This document shows, one piece after another, positions 9,423 to 20,875 of a stretch of DNA of 64,000 nucleotides (its first letter is position 1; every line of letters starts with the position of its first letter). The translations under genes and the position numbers were made by a program. The stretch is taken from positions 200,513,037 to 200,577,036 of the forward strand of contig OZ024740.1 of assembly GCA_964016885.1 (NCBI GenBank), read 5' to 3'. The notes beneath the pieces are model-generated. The model saw nothing but the letters and a program-made list of their open reading frames with translations, made no database searches and had not been told where the DNA came from. The stretch is from Eledone cirrhosa. Taxonomy: Eukaryota; Mollusca; Cephalopoda; Octopoda; Eledonidae.

Positions 9423-12400
9423 ATGGCCGTATTAAGAGTAGGATGTTTAAATGTTCGATCCCTGGGATCGTCCTGGAAGCAGGGTCACTTGCTCAATGAC
9501 TTCAGGTCTCTAGAAATGGATGTCAGCGAGACCAGGATTTCCGACACGCGGGGTGGCAGTGCTTGGCAGTGCTGTTTAGGAAAGGCCTGGATCTCGAGGT
9601 AAGGTCGATCTTCCGGGACCCGGACGGAAAGTTGGTGGTCCTGGACGTGAACAATAACGAAGGTGGTGCCTTTAGACTGGTGGCCGTCTATGCTCCTACT
9701 GGGGCAGGACGGCCGAAAATCTTTAGACGCCTGGAAGCCTTTCTGGGTACGTCTCGCCCTTTACTGTTAGCGGGGGACTGAAATGGCATCTTAGACGCAC
9801 GCTGGGACTGTGTGGGAGTATCCGATAGGAGCGGGGAGTGCAAAAGCCTGAAGAGCCTGATCAGCCAGTTCCAGCTGTCTGACAGGTACCCACTAGATTT
9901 CCCTAATGCGCCAGTGTGGACCTGAGCTAACCGCATAGGGTCATCTAGATCGTATATAGACAGGATATTCATTAGGAAAATAGACAGAAATAGTGTAAGC
10001 TGTACACGTTTTGAAACGGTCGCCTATTCAGATCACAAGTTTGTGATCTGTATGGTTGACCTAGATAAGACGCGTAGGTTAGGACCTGGTTACTGGAAGC
10101 TAAACATGTCATTTCCGGCACGTAAGGCTTACAGGGACCCGGTCAACAATTTAGTTAAGAAAAAGTTGACAGGAGGAGTCGTCAACAATAGATGGCGAGG
10201 GGCTCTCAAAAGAGAGATTATAGTAACTTCGGTAGAGTTTAGCAAAGAAGTAGCGTTAGAGAAAACTAGAAAGGAGTGGGAGTTGGTAGATAAGTTAGAC
10301 GAGGCTATTGGTAGTGGCATTGCAACTCACGTGCTAGCGGCCAGAATGGCATTAGACCATTTATTCAATGCGAAACACGAAGGTTGCATTGTCAGAGCTA
10401 AGGCGCGGGCTCTGAGAAACGAGGTAACCAGAGTTGATCGATGGGCCCGCGTGGCAGATGCGCAGCGTGGTAACAAAACCACGATTCGGTCTTTGACGGA
10501 CCGAGACGGACACGAGCTGAGCGATTCCAAGCGGATGTGTGAGGCCTTTCGCCAACATTTTGCTCGGTTGTTCGGGGGAAGTGGCGGGTCGGAGACGGTG
10601 GCGGACTTCAGTCCCTACCTCGATGGCTTGCCGCAACTCTCGACGGCTGACGCTGGGCGCTGCGAAAGGCCAATTACTTCAGCCGAGATTCAGGATGCCC
10701 TTGTCGGCTGCATGAGGCGCAAGTCACCCGGTTTGGATGGTCTGCCCTACGAGCTTTACGTAAATATGCCATTTACGTAAATATGCGAATTTACGTAAAT
10801 TCTCCAATCTCCTCGAAGCCCTCTACTGCAACTGGCAGCAAAACGGGAGTATTCCAAGTTCTGTGAGCCGGAGCGTAGTGACGCTGATAAGGAAAGACGA
10901 GAACAAGAGGGACACATTAGACAATTTCAGGCCCATAACTCTGCTCATAACCTCCACCTAATGCGATACATCATAGAGAGGGTAGGGTGTAAACCTGGCT
11001 TCGGTGGGGCACTGGTCAATTTAGATCAATCGAAAGCATTCGATAGGGTCGACAATCGGTACCTGGAGGCTGTCCTCAAGGCGGCTAGCTTCGGCCCCGT
11101 CTTCATGAGCTGGATCGCTGCAATGCACAACGGCACCTGCTCGATGGTCAAAATTAATGGCCACCTCTTGAAAGCGTTTCAGGTCTCCCGATCGGTCCGT
11201 CAAGGGTGCCCTCTATCCTCCCTTCTGTACGTATTGACTCTCGAGCCTTTACTGCGGAAGCTATAGCTGTTGCAAGGCATCCCGCTCGAACCGGGACGTG
11301 GAAAGGCTGTGTCGGCTGATGCGGACGACATCACCGTGATGGTGTCGGACACCTCAGAAATCGAGGTGGTCGGCAACTTGGAGGAATATGAAAGGTTGAC
11401 GGGGGTAAAACTTAACCCGGAAGAGTCGGTGGGCTTGAAACTCGGCACCTGGAGAGGCAAGCCCATGCCATCCAACAGCGTCGTTAGGCGCTGGACGGAT
11501 GGACCGGTAACCTTGCTAGGGGTTTGGTTCGGGCCATACCTCCCGGTGGATAAGTATTGGGACGAAGTGACGGGCAGGGCAGCCAGTTTCACCCAGAAAT
11601 GGGCTGGGATAAAGCTATCACTGAAAGGTCGGGCGGAGGTGGCGAACGCGTACATCGCGTCTGTCATCTACTACCGTCTGACCGTCGTCCCATGCCCCCG
11701 TTCGCGTCTCGCATCTTTGAGCAGCTCCTCTTCAAATTCTTGTGGAGGGGTCAGGTTCCGCTGGAGGGCTGGGCATGCCGTGGCTAATGATGTGCAGGCA
11801 CGCGCTGAGGCTGCGGCATCTCCAGATATTCTGCCTAAACGGTGACCAGATGTGGTCGCCGTTCGTCAGACGGGCCTTTCCGCAGCTCATTTCTTTGACT
11901 GAGCTGCAGTCCTGTGTCAAGAAGAGACCGAGACTGGTGACTCTCATCTGAAATGTTGCCAGGCACTCACTGCTCTCTACTAGGCGGGCAATGCCGTCAG
12001 TGGAACTTCCACTCTAGAGTTCTATAGAGGAGTGGTGGGCAAGTGCGACGACGCACTCGGAGAGGGTCTGGGAGTCAACGATGTCGAACTAACCAGTCTG
12101 TACCGGAGGACTTTCGAGCCAGGGACGATGGATAATTTCCAAAAATCCCTCGCTTGGCAGTGCTACCGGGGGCACTGCCGGTTCGAGATAAACTCTACAG
12201 GCACGGAAGTGCTGTCAGACGGACCTGCCCGAGATGCGCGCAGAGTGACGAAACCGTTTTGCACGCACTCGTCCAGTGTCCGTGCATTACTGACTTGTGG
12301 ATTTATGTTGAACAGCTGTTGTCGCGTGTAGAACGGATCCGGCTATCGGCCGAGTCCATAGTGAAGATCGACCCGCCGCCTTCTTCTAGCCAGGAAGGCC

Positions 12401-12597
12401 AGGCAATTTTCCTCTGTCTGGTGGCAGTAGCGAAAGAGGTTGTATGGTGGACGAGGTTGAAAGGACTGAAGTTTCACTTGGAAAGGAAGGTGAGTGTGGA
12501 GAGAGACGTGCTGCCCCCCAGTACATTTGCTGAATGGTGGGTGAATGTGGCGAGAATGGCCCGTGTGAGTGGGCCTACTCTGGTCATGCGGCTGTAG
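9423..12597 (+). pseudogene. LINE-B2 ORF2, heavily disrupted
   Basis: The start MAVLRVGCLN is at 9423. Compared with B4 and B1 it has a small deletion near 9515, a deletion of roughly 85 bp near 9550, stops in the endonuclease (TGA near 9781 and 9923), a local microduplication at 10754-10800, a deletion of about 115 bp near 10948 that removes part of the RT, a 35 bp deletion near 11762 and one of about 44 bp near 12470. RT motif C reads DADD rather than YADD. The C-terminal knuckle CPRCAQSDETVLHALVQC survives near 12225. It is non-functional. Confidence 0.85.
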
Positions 12598-12896
12598 GTA
12601 GATAAATTTGAGGAGGAGAGAGGATGCCCTTCCAGGGTGCTCTCGGAGCGTCGGGTCGTTCAGGACTTGTGGGGTACCTGAGCGAACCCTGGGTGGTTAT
12701 CCCCCCTATTGGGGAATGTTTTCTTGTAATTTTATTGTTACTTTATTGTTACTTTGTTAGTGTTACTTTGTTATTGTTATTCATATTGTTTACTCGATTT
12801 TTCTGTAAAACCCCACTGTCCCAGTCTTTTGTATTTTCCCTTATATGTCGGCCCTTGTGGCCAATAAATTAAATCATTATTATTATTATCATTATT

Positions 12897-13345
12897 TTTT
12901 TTTCCTTTTGAGTCTTAGTCATTAATGTTATTAAACTGGAAAGTTTGTTCAAATGAAGATCAAGCTGCTACCTGAAGCCTCAGATATTCAGGACGTATCG
13001 GAGGATTCTTGCTGTACCCAGCAAGCATGCATTTTTGAAGTGTTGTAAAACATGGGGCTGGACTAATGTTTTTTTACCATCCTTGAAATCTCTTCGAGAT
13101 AGTACCTAGTGTTTCTATAACAATCGAGACGACCTTGATCTCATGACAGTCCCAAATCCTTTTTAATTCCCACTTCAAATCTTGATATCAGTTAATTTTT
13201 TCCTTCTCCTTTTCTTGCACTCTTGTGTCAAAGGGGCAGGCTACATCTACAATCAGACTTGATAGTTTTTCCTTGTCAAAAACCACCAGGTCATGCCTCT
13301 TGTGTTCTAATTTCTTGCCTGTCTGTATCATAAAGCTTATTAACA
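12897..13345 (-). mobile_element. LINE-C1a, 3' end of an R4/Dong-like LINE
   Basis: On the minus strand this closely resembles the first part of LINE-C4 (45782-46260): the decayed end of a restriction-like endonuclease domain, the C-terminal segment GTARILRYVLNI and a 3' UTR. Its 3' end directly abuts the (ATT)n tail of LINE-B2, so the two elements meet tail to tail. The reading frame is disrupted throughout. The family call rests on the better-preserved copy at 31455-35326. Confidence 0.6.
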
Positions 13346-13915
13346 GCTAATCAAGAACAAATCTTATTAACATGTAACTATAAAACCAATGTGATGATAA
13401 ATCGAATAGTTCCAAAGTGCCGATTCTGCAATGATGAGATTGAAACAGTAGACCATTTCGTCTCTGAGCAAGGTATTTCGTCTAGAGCAAGGTATGACAG
13501 AGTTGGCCTATATCTACACTAGTTTCTGTGTCAGCATTATAAATCAAAATTGCCGACAACTGAGAGGAAATATTTAATGATTCTTTTGTGACTTTCCAAT
13601 ACAGACAGAAAAATCAAAGCACTCGGATATTATTGAAAAAAAAAAACAACATAACAAAGGCTGTTTATTGGCTGATATGGGTATCCCATGTGTCCACAAT
13701 ATTGCGGCAAAAGAAATTGACCGGCTCAGAAAATATGACGATTTGCTCACTAAATTGAAAAAGAAAATGTATCAACTCAAGACGGTCACTATTGTAATGA
13801 ATGTAGGAGAACTAGGGATGATTTTGAAAGGGACAGTAAATTATTTGTGAATGATCCTTGGCTTACCATTTCTGCAAGAAATAAAAAAAATGTTTTAAGT
13901 GGCTCGGCACAGATA
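13346..13915 (+). mobile_element. LINE-C1b, fragment of an R4/Dong-like LINE
   Basis: The plus strand encodes a decayed C-terminal region: a zinc-knuckle segment CRFCNDEIETVDHFVSE (near 13420) followed by pieces alignable with LINE-C2 at 34500-35100, including GELGMILKGT near 13810. Stops and frameshifts are frequent. It lies back to back with C1a, so the pair is either an inversion or two separate insertions. Confidence 0.6.
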
Positions 13916-14226
13916 TAGAAGAGAGAATCGCAGTGAGGAAGATTATTCTCCAATTTTTTTCACATAACTTTATTTGATTATATTCCATAATTATAAGTTG
14001 TAAATAACCGAACACCTTCATATTATTGATTATCATTTTGTTGTAAATATACAAACTCACACACACAAGTGCACACATATAGAGTATAGGACATTTTATG
14101 ATGATGCGTATCTGTACATGAGTGAAATTAAGTGAAAACAAAGAATGGAAGATATATTTCTTTCTGAGGATACAAAAACATAGCCCGCCCAACTACACCC
14201 CCTTCTCTCCTCATCTGCCTTCCTTT

Positions 14227-14280
14227 CTTCTTCTTCTTCTTCTTCTTCTTCTTCTTCTTCTTCTTCTTCTTCTTCTTCAT
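14227..14280. repeat. (TTC)n microsatellite
   Basis: About 17 uninterrupted TTC units. The minus strand reads as a poly-Glu frame, which is an artefact of the repeat. Confidence 0.95.
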
Positions 14281-14460
14281 TATAGCTATATTCACCACCC
14301 CACCTTTTCTTTATCTTATTAACTGTTCTTCTTCCCCCCATCTTCATTACCGTCTTCGCCGCCTCCATCCCCATCTTATTATCCCTGCCATTACGTTCCT
14401 CGACTACCAGCTAACAGGCACCTATAAATAAAAAGACTGACCAAATTAACCTGACATTCC

Positions 14461-14512
14461 CGATGATTTCATACGAATGAAACACGTTTTTTCTTGTAGA
14501 AATCATTTCTCT
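14461..14512 (+). repeat. Partial copy of the 18066-18185 hairpin repeat
   Basis: Segments TGATGATTTCATACGAATGA and TTCTTGTAGAAATCATTTC resemble the right arm of the hairpin at 18130-18185. Only one arm is present. Confidence 0.4.
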
Positions 14513-14547
14513 CTCTCTCCCTTCCCGTCTCTCTCGCTCTCTTTATA

Positions 14548-14597
<50 letters not shown>

Positions 14598-14994
14598 CGT
14601 TTCTGAATTCTTGATGGCGTAGGACAGAACAAAGGAGAGGCACAAAACAAAGAAAAGAATCCCCAGTCACTGAAGATGTCACAGAATGTGTGACGAAAGA
14701 ACGTTAACAATATATGAACAACCGTCCGGTTATGGAACCAACCAACCAACCGAAAATTTATAAATTCTTAAATTTATGAATGTTATTTATAATAAATTGG
14801 AGTGAATGCAACTGGTGCGTGTGTTTCTTATTGGCAACATGACCCTCCCAAAGCATAACAATATATATATATATATATTGTTATGTCTATATATATATAT
14901 ATATATATTGTTATTATGTATGTATAAGTAAGTGCCGTACTAAGAGTGAGAAATGAAATTTCATTTCATTCTATTCCATTTATATTGTTATTGT

Positions 14995-15027
<33 letters not shown>

Positions 15028-15191
15028 GTCCCAAGGCTCTGATACCATCAACACTATAAATACAGAGCTGGCATATCTAAGAACTGACTAACTGCCTGAT
15101 AAGGTCATAGTCATTAAATGGCTATCATCGGAATATATATAGCAGTAAATAAAGGATTATGAGTTCATGCAATTGACTTATGTTTCGTCAC

Positions 15192-15222
<31 letters not shown>

Positions 15223-15475
15223 TTATATATATACAATATATTAATAAATGGAAACGATATTTGTAAAACCATAATTATTTTATTATATATATTTCAAGGG
15301 CAACTAAGGCAAATTTTGGTATATATATATATAATTATTTATAACATAACAGTGATATGGGGAAACCATCTTTATTTATATGACATGCTGGATGAGTTGG
15401 GATGATATAACCCAACGAAACTTAACTAGCTGTACATGTCACGGTTGTAACTAATTATACTTAACTCGTAGTTCA

Positions 15476-15531
<56 letters not shown>

Positions 15532-15535
<4 letters not shown>

Positions 15536-15758
15536 AAAGGGATGAAATCGAAAATGCAACTGAAGTCTTATTTTTTTTTTAAATATATATATTTATTTGG
15601 TTCCTTTACCGGTTTCGCAGTTCTTCTGCTTTTCAAAAGGTGAGTTGAGATGGAGGGTCTGTGGTTTTTCTCACATCTGATGTGAGAAACCAAATAAATA
15701 TATATATTTTTTAAAAAAATAAGACCTCAGTTGCATTTTCGATTTCATCCCTTTTTCT
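15532..15758. repeat. Long inverted repeat (hairpin, MITE-like)
   Basis: The left arm (15532-15602) and right arm (15687-15758) are near-perfect reverse complements of about 70 bp, separated by about 85 bp. The spacer holds TTTACCGGTTTCGCAG and a small palindrome around 15668-15688. Outer ends read AGAAAAAGGGATGAAATCG and its complement. It could be a foldback or miniature element, or two facing copies of one 3' end. Confidence 0.8.
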
Positions 15759-15818
15759 TTATACTTCCACTCGTGTAGGACACCTCGGTTATTTTTCATT
15801 TTGTAAAAAAAACCTCAC

Positions 15819-16101
<283 letters not shown>

Positions 16102-16189
16102 CATCGTTTGACTTTTATATGGGTTTCAGCCGTAAGCTGTGTCCAAGCTGAATCACCAACATTCATACAACACCTTATATAGCCAGCCC

Positions 16190-17228
16190 TGCATGGTTGG
16201 CCATTGATACAAAAAGGAGTGTCTTGCTGCCGCTCTTATTTATTCCTCACCAAGTGCTGTGGATTCATCCGGATTCTTGTTTAACAGAATGTCAAGATGT
16301 TTCTTGAAACATCAACTTGCACACCATGTAGAACTCCCAGATTTTTAGCAACTTATTAAAGACCTAGAGCCTTTGAATACCAGGCAATTTCAGTATCTGG
16401 TCTTTATTCTTCATGTAAAAATGGGACCTTTGACGCTAAGCAGTGGTGTCAGATTCGTGGGATGGTCCATATGTCAACGCCGCGTATAGGTTCTAGCCAT
16501 TCGAGGCTCTGAGTATCTTTCCCATCTTGGCTCCAAGGTGTAGAGCTTTCCTTATTTCAAGCTCTCGCAGTAGCTCACCTCTACCATCGAGGCAACCCTC
16601 TTGCAGTAGCTTCGTTGGATTGGTTAGTTTAACAATGGGGGCCAACCACAGCTGAGAGCAATAGTCCAATCGGTTGAGTACAAAAGTCCTCCGGATAACC
16701 AATATGGTTTCTCGTTCTGAAAGTCTTCAAAATCCAGCCTGCCATTCATCTGCACATTTCCCTCATTTTGGTGATGTGCATGAAACGATGCATCATTGGT
16801 CATGTCAAAACCCAGGTCACATATTAATTTCGACTTGGGGATTTTCAATTCCTCCTGGTACGTTGTAACTTTATTTTAGTGGTCCTGTGGAGGTGAGATG
16901 TTAACGGAAGGCTTCAAATTTTATGGCATTAAATTGCATGTTGTTGTCTTCGGACCATTCGTATATGGCATCTAAATCGTTTGTAAGAGAGTAGCATAAG
17001 TCGGTTTCTTGATAGCCTGTGCTACCTTCGTGTCATCAGCATAGCTTCTGAAGTAGGCTGTCTGTGTTACAGAGGGCATGTCTGTGAGGTCCACCGCAAA
17101 TAGTAGTGGTCCCACGATGGTTCCCTGGGGCACGCCCCTTTTTATTAACATTTCCTTCGAGATGCCCCCATTGGCTGCATCAGTTTGGCTTCATTCTTTT
17201 AGAAAGCCACGAAGCGTTGCACCTACTA
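16190..17228 (-). pseudogene. LINE-D: Jockey/CR1-like LINE RT remnant
   Basis: The minus strand encodes the second half of a reverse transcriptase: motif B GVPQGTIVGPLLFAVDLTD (near 17140), motif C YADDTK (near 17040), the downstream block YEWSEDNNMQFN (near 16960), a DLGFDM segment (near 16815) and the thumb-like LDYCSQLWL segment (near 16650). These match Jockey/CR1-type LINEs rather than the Tx1-like or RLE families elsewhere in the window. Several stops interrupt it, and it begins next to a TA tract at 17229. It has no endonuclease and is a dead fragment. Confidence 0.7.
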
Positions 17229-17245
17229 TATATATATATATATAT

Positions 17246-17830
17246 TGTGCACCTAACCAACATAAAAACTTTAAAATTTTCCCCATTTACAAATTCATAG
17301 ACAACGCTTCTTTCATCCATCGTACCAATAAGGAAACGTACTTCATTAACAAATTCCAACCCCTACTTAATGGACTAAACTTCGGACTAAACTAAAACTG
17401 GAACGAACAATTAACCAAAACCAAATCCCTATGTTTCTCTAAAGAGTTACCTCCCCCACACCCTACCTAATCCTTTTTCTTATATAAATTATATACCCTC
17501 TCTCACTTCTCTCTCACCTACATAACCACCTTGAATTACCTCCCCCTGCATATTAACTCTCTAAAAAGGGAAATCATATCAAACCCCAGATTACCATTTG
17601 CCTCCCTCATGGATCAACTAAGCACTCTTGACATAATAACACATTTTGAACTGCTTATCCTCAAGAATTATGCCAGTAAATAATATTATTTTTCCACCAT
17701 TTCCTTAACATGTTCAACATGACCATTTTACACCAAAACATATTCCCCCCTTTTGATAATGCATAAAATGCTGAAACCGGTAATAGACAATTATTAAATA
17801 TATAAATAAATAAATAAATGCCATTGTTAA
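17246..17830 (+). pseudogene. Probable Penelope-like element 3' end (GIY-YIG C-terminus plus 3' UTR)
   Basis: A frame ending near 17395 reads ASFIHRTNKETYFINKFQPL and then LNG. This is the pattern I recall for the end of the GIY-YIG nuclease in Penelope-like elements: R, E, FI..KF.P.LN. About 370 bp of apparent 3' UTR follows, with GCTGAAACCGGTAATAGAC near 17771 and an AT-rich (AAAT)n end. Only about 45 residues of coding signal remain, so this is tentative. Confidence 0.4.
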
Positions 17831-17979
17831 TTAATAAATAAATTAACTAATACCTCAACACTTCACACAAAGTAAAATATTTTGTTTTAAACATTTTCTA
17901 ATCCAGAAAAAAGAGAGAAAAAAAATAAAGAAAATAAAGAAAAAAAATGTCTTCCTAATAATCGTCTTTTTCTCCCTGT

Positions 17980-18065
<86 letters not shown>
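17831..18065. other. AT-rich sequence with a (TA)n tract
   Basis: Anonymous AT-rich sequence, then (TA)n at about 17985-18064. No gene signal is visible. Confidence 0.6.
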
Positions 18066-18066
<1 letters not shown>

Positions 18067-18185
18067 CTATATAGAAATGTCCTCTACAGGACTAGAACTG
18101 TTTCGTTCGAAGGAAATCATGAGCTTTACTGATGATTTTCTTCGAATGAAACAGTTCTAGTCTTGTAGAAGGTATTTCTATATTA
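18066..18185. repeat. Hairpin repeat with about 52 bp arms
   Basis: The left arm (about 18069-18120) and right arm (about 18130-18185) are reverse complements with few mismatches, including AGAACTGTTTCGTTCGAAG and its counterpart. The loop is short. A single-arm relative lies at 14461-14512. Confidence 0.8.
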
Positions 18186-18261
18186 AATATGTATACTCTG
18201 CTACGTATTGAGTACATTACTTACTGTGGTTACCACCTATTGAACCGGGGACACACACACA

Positions 18262-18300
<39 letters not shown>

Positions 18301-18390
18301 ATAATAATAAATTTGAAGACTAAAATCCAAAGAGGGTTCGATAAGGATAAATATATATCAAAGATAAAAGAACTGTAGAGCAAATATTTA

Positions 18391-18540
18391 TTAAAATAAC
18401 AGATTAAAGTTTAAGCAAAGAATCGCTGCTTTGACCCTTGACGGGATCTTATGAAAATAATATTTGTGATTATTTTCTGAAGATCCCGTTAAGGGTGAAA
18501 GCAGCGATTCTTTGCTTAAACTTTAATCTGTTATTTTAAT
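18391..18540. repeat. Hairpin repeat with about 72 bp arms and a tiny loop
   Basis: Arms 18391-18463 and 18468-18540 form an almost perfect inverted repeat around a loop of a few bases. Arms include TTTAAGCAAAGAATCGCTGC and its complement. (TA)n tracts lie near both sides. It may be a miniature foldback element. Confidence 0.85.
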
Positions 18541-18564
18541 ATATATATATATATATGAAGGGGG

Positions 18565-20770
18565 CATATAACTAAATAACTTATGCCACCAAATTAGGAG
18601 CCTTAACAGTTGGCCCTGAAAATGTAAGCAAACCGATACTTTTAAACAAGTATTGGGCAAATATGAAAATTTGGAAGTATATTTGCTTTTCTTATGATAC
18701 GCTGATACAGTGCGTATGAACTATGAAATAGTCGACTTCTCGATCTTCTAACATGTTGATCGCTATTACCTGTGGTACTGAGAATGGAACAATTCACTTT
18801 GTCTCTTCTTCCCAATTTGGCCATGAAGGGAACTGCAACTGGTGCTACAGTAGAAACAGTAATAACAGCAGAGGTTACGCTGTTCAAATCAGAGGCATCG
18901 CATGACTAACTCTGTTTACGATTTCCTTCTTCCTCTTACTACGAGCCCCTCTATTGTATTTTCTAACACATATCTTGCATCTGAGATTCCGTCTCAACAT
19001 TGTCACTTGCATCAACTTGCTATCCACTTCCACAATGAATACTATATCTTTTTCCTCATTTCGTAGATATATATGCAGTTTCCAGCGAACCGCATCTTAT
19101 TGCCGCTGACCGCTCATAGCAATGTTGAAGTTACAAGATTCTGGGAAATATCCAACCACATATACATTACTTCATGTTTTGAACATTCTGTTTATTGAAC
19201 AAACGAGAGTCATACTTCGAAACCGACGAATGATCCGGCATTATCCTTATTTAATCACAAAACATCAAGTTCAACGCCTGTTATCAGATATAACTATCAG
19301 AGTCATAAACTGGAACTGAATATGTTACATTAGAAGTTAAGTGAATGAAAGAGCTTGGGTAAGAAAGCTAGAAATCTACTCACTACATCCATATCCACCA
19401 CAGATATAATATATTTATGATAAATCAGCCCAATATATAGGGAGGAACATGATAGTCGTAGGGAGTGGATTCTCGGAGATTAACGTATCTTGGAAAAGTT
19501 TTAGAAGCAAAGATATAAAATAAAGATACGCGAAGCTACCTATTTATTCGATTTGTAAAGAATCAATAAATTACAATCTTAGAAGAGTTAAATACACCGA
19601 GGTAAATGATTTAGAAATGAAAACAATAAATATAGTTAGAAAGAAAATGCTAAACAGAAATACAATGTGATAAGACAACAGAAGAGGATGAAAATAAAAT
19701 GAAGAAAATTAATTCGGCAATGAAGTTATACTACAACAGGTGAGATTGAGAGAGAACAAGTGAAACAAAATAATGTACAGCAATTACTACTCAGAAATTG
19801 TAGAGCAAAAGCAAAAAGAGAATATCGTTTCAGCTGCGCCAGCTAAATGTCTAGTGAAACTAACAATGCAACAACAAAAGGAAAGTACTTATAGAATATA
19901 TCATCACTGACTGAAGTTTTTGCAAATACAATACGTCTCCTGCTGTGATGGCGTACACCCTTTCTAGATTGACAAGATACTTTTATACTTATTATATAAG
20001 TATAAAATATGCAATTGTGACAGCACTATGATATGATAGTAGGAGTCAAAATCAAAATATGACACCCAGATGTAATAATTAAAGTCGATAAAGAAAAATA
20101 AGAAAAATGAAAGAAGTCTTATGGGGAAATATAAATGCAAACATTTTTCCCTTAGGTTATTACGTTCGTTGCTATATAGGGGAGGTAAATGATTGATATG
20201 GGCGGTGAGCTTCACAATATATGGTTCGCTGGAATCTGCATCGATATCTGTGATCCGAGGAAGACCGAAGAACATATGATATTCATTGTGGAAGTGGATA
20301 GCAAGTCGCTTCAATGTCGAGATAAAATCTGTTTCAACACGTGTGATAGTAAATACATTAAAGGACTTGTAGCAAAAAGTGGGAGCAAATCAAAAACAGT
20401 TAATTATGGGGTACACCACAACAGAATTGGTTATGTGATGCCGCTGATTTGAACATCGTTACCACTGCTGTTATTACTGTCTCTAGTGTGTCACCAGTTG
20501 CAACTCCCTACATGGTCAATGTAGGCAGAAGAGACAAAGTGAATTGTCCCATTCTCAGTACCACAGGTAATAGCAATCAACATGTTAGTAGATCGAGAAG
20601 TCGACTATTTCATAGTTCATACGCACTGTAACAGTGTTTCGTAAGAAAAGCAACCATAATTCAAAATTCTCATATTTGCCCAATACTTGCTTAAAATTAT
20701 CGGTTTTCTTACATTTCCAGCGCCAAATTTTAACGCTCCTAATTTGGTGGAATAAGTCATTTAGTTATAT
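18565..20770. repeat. 2.2 kb inverted repeat, arms about 560-600 bp
   Basis: The left arm (18565 to about 19125) matches the reverse complement of the right arm (about 20164-20770) at roughly 80-85 percent by eye, around a spacer of about 1.04 kb. The arm termini are ATATAACTAAAT on the left and ATTTAGTTATAT on the right. Both arms share a frame of about 60 residues (GRRDKVNC..ILSTTGNS) in mirror orientation, but stops surround it. This could be a foldback or long-TIR element, or two copies of one repeat in inverted order. No transposase was recognised in the spacer. Confidence 0.7.
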
Positions 20771-20773
20771 ACC

Positions 20774-20875
20774 AACACACACACACACAAACACACACAC
20801 GCGCGCGCGCGCACATTCATATATACATACATACATATGTTAGTATGTATGTACATACATACATACTAACATACA
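20774..20875. repeat. (CA)n/(CG)n and (CATA)n microsatellites
   Basis: ACAC and GCGC runs are followed by CATACATA/TATGTATG arms that form a short palindrome. This is simple sequence only. Confidence 0.85.

Larger units (their letters stand above)
7261..12896 (+). mobile_element. LINE-B2, full-length but defective Tx1/L1-like LINE
   Basis: A 5' UTR (7261-7443), ORF1 (7444-9390), 32 bp spacer, ORF2 (9423-12597), 3' UTR, AATAAA (12863-12868) and (ATT)n tail (12875-12896) are all recognisable. The first bases resemble the start of B4 at 48613, so both probably mark the true 5' end of the element. Both start exactly where the (ATT)n tail of a B' copy ends. Internal deletions and stops make it non-autonomous. 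Confidence 0.85.
13916..15531. other. AT-rich stretch with microsatellites, no gene seen
   Basis: It contains a (TTC)n tract, several (TA)n tracts (about 14545-14594, 14860-14910, 15000-15022, 15193-15233, 15480-15531) and otherwise anonymous AT-rich sequence. Open frames here are encoded by the simple repeats and are not credible genes. Confidence 0.7.

Noticed and set aside
4241..12896. B1-B2 and B3-B4 as one recent segmental duplication
   Set aside because: B1/B3 look much more similar than the B2/B4 5' UTRs, and the flanks differ (A1 versus C4 before, C1a versus A5 after). I could not compute exact divergence, so this is only disfavoured.
14096..14374. Poly-Glu frame on the minus strand
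   Set aside because: It is a translation of a (TTC)n tract. The frame at 44366-44593 is the same artefact.
18642..18887. Host protein-coding gene in the 2.2 kb inverted repeat
   Set aside because: The frame is short, bounded by stops, mirrored in the other arm with many amino acid changes, and has no splice-supported extension.
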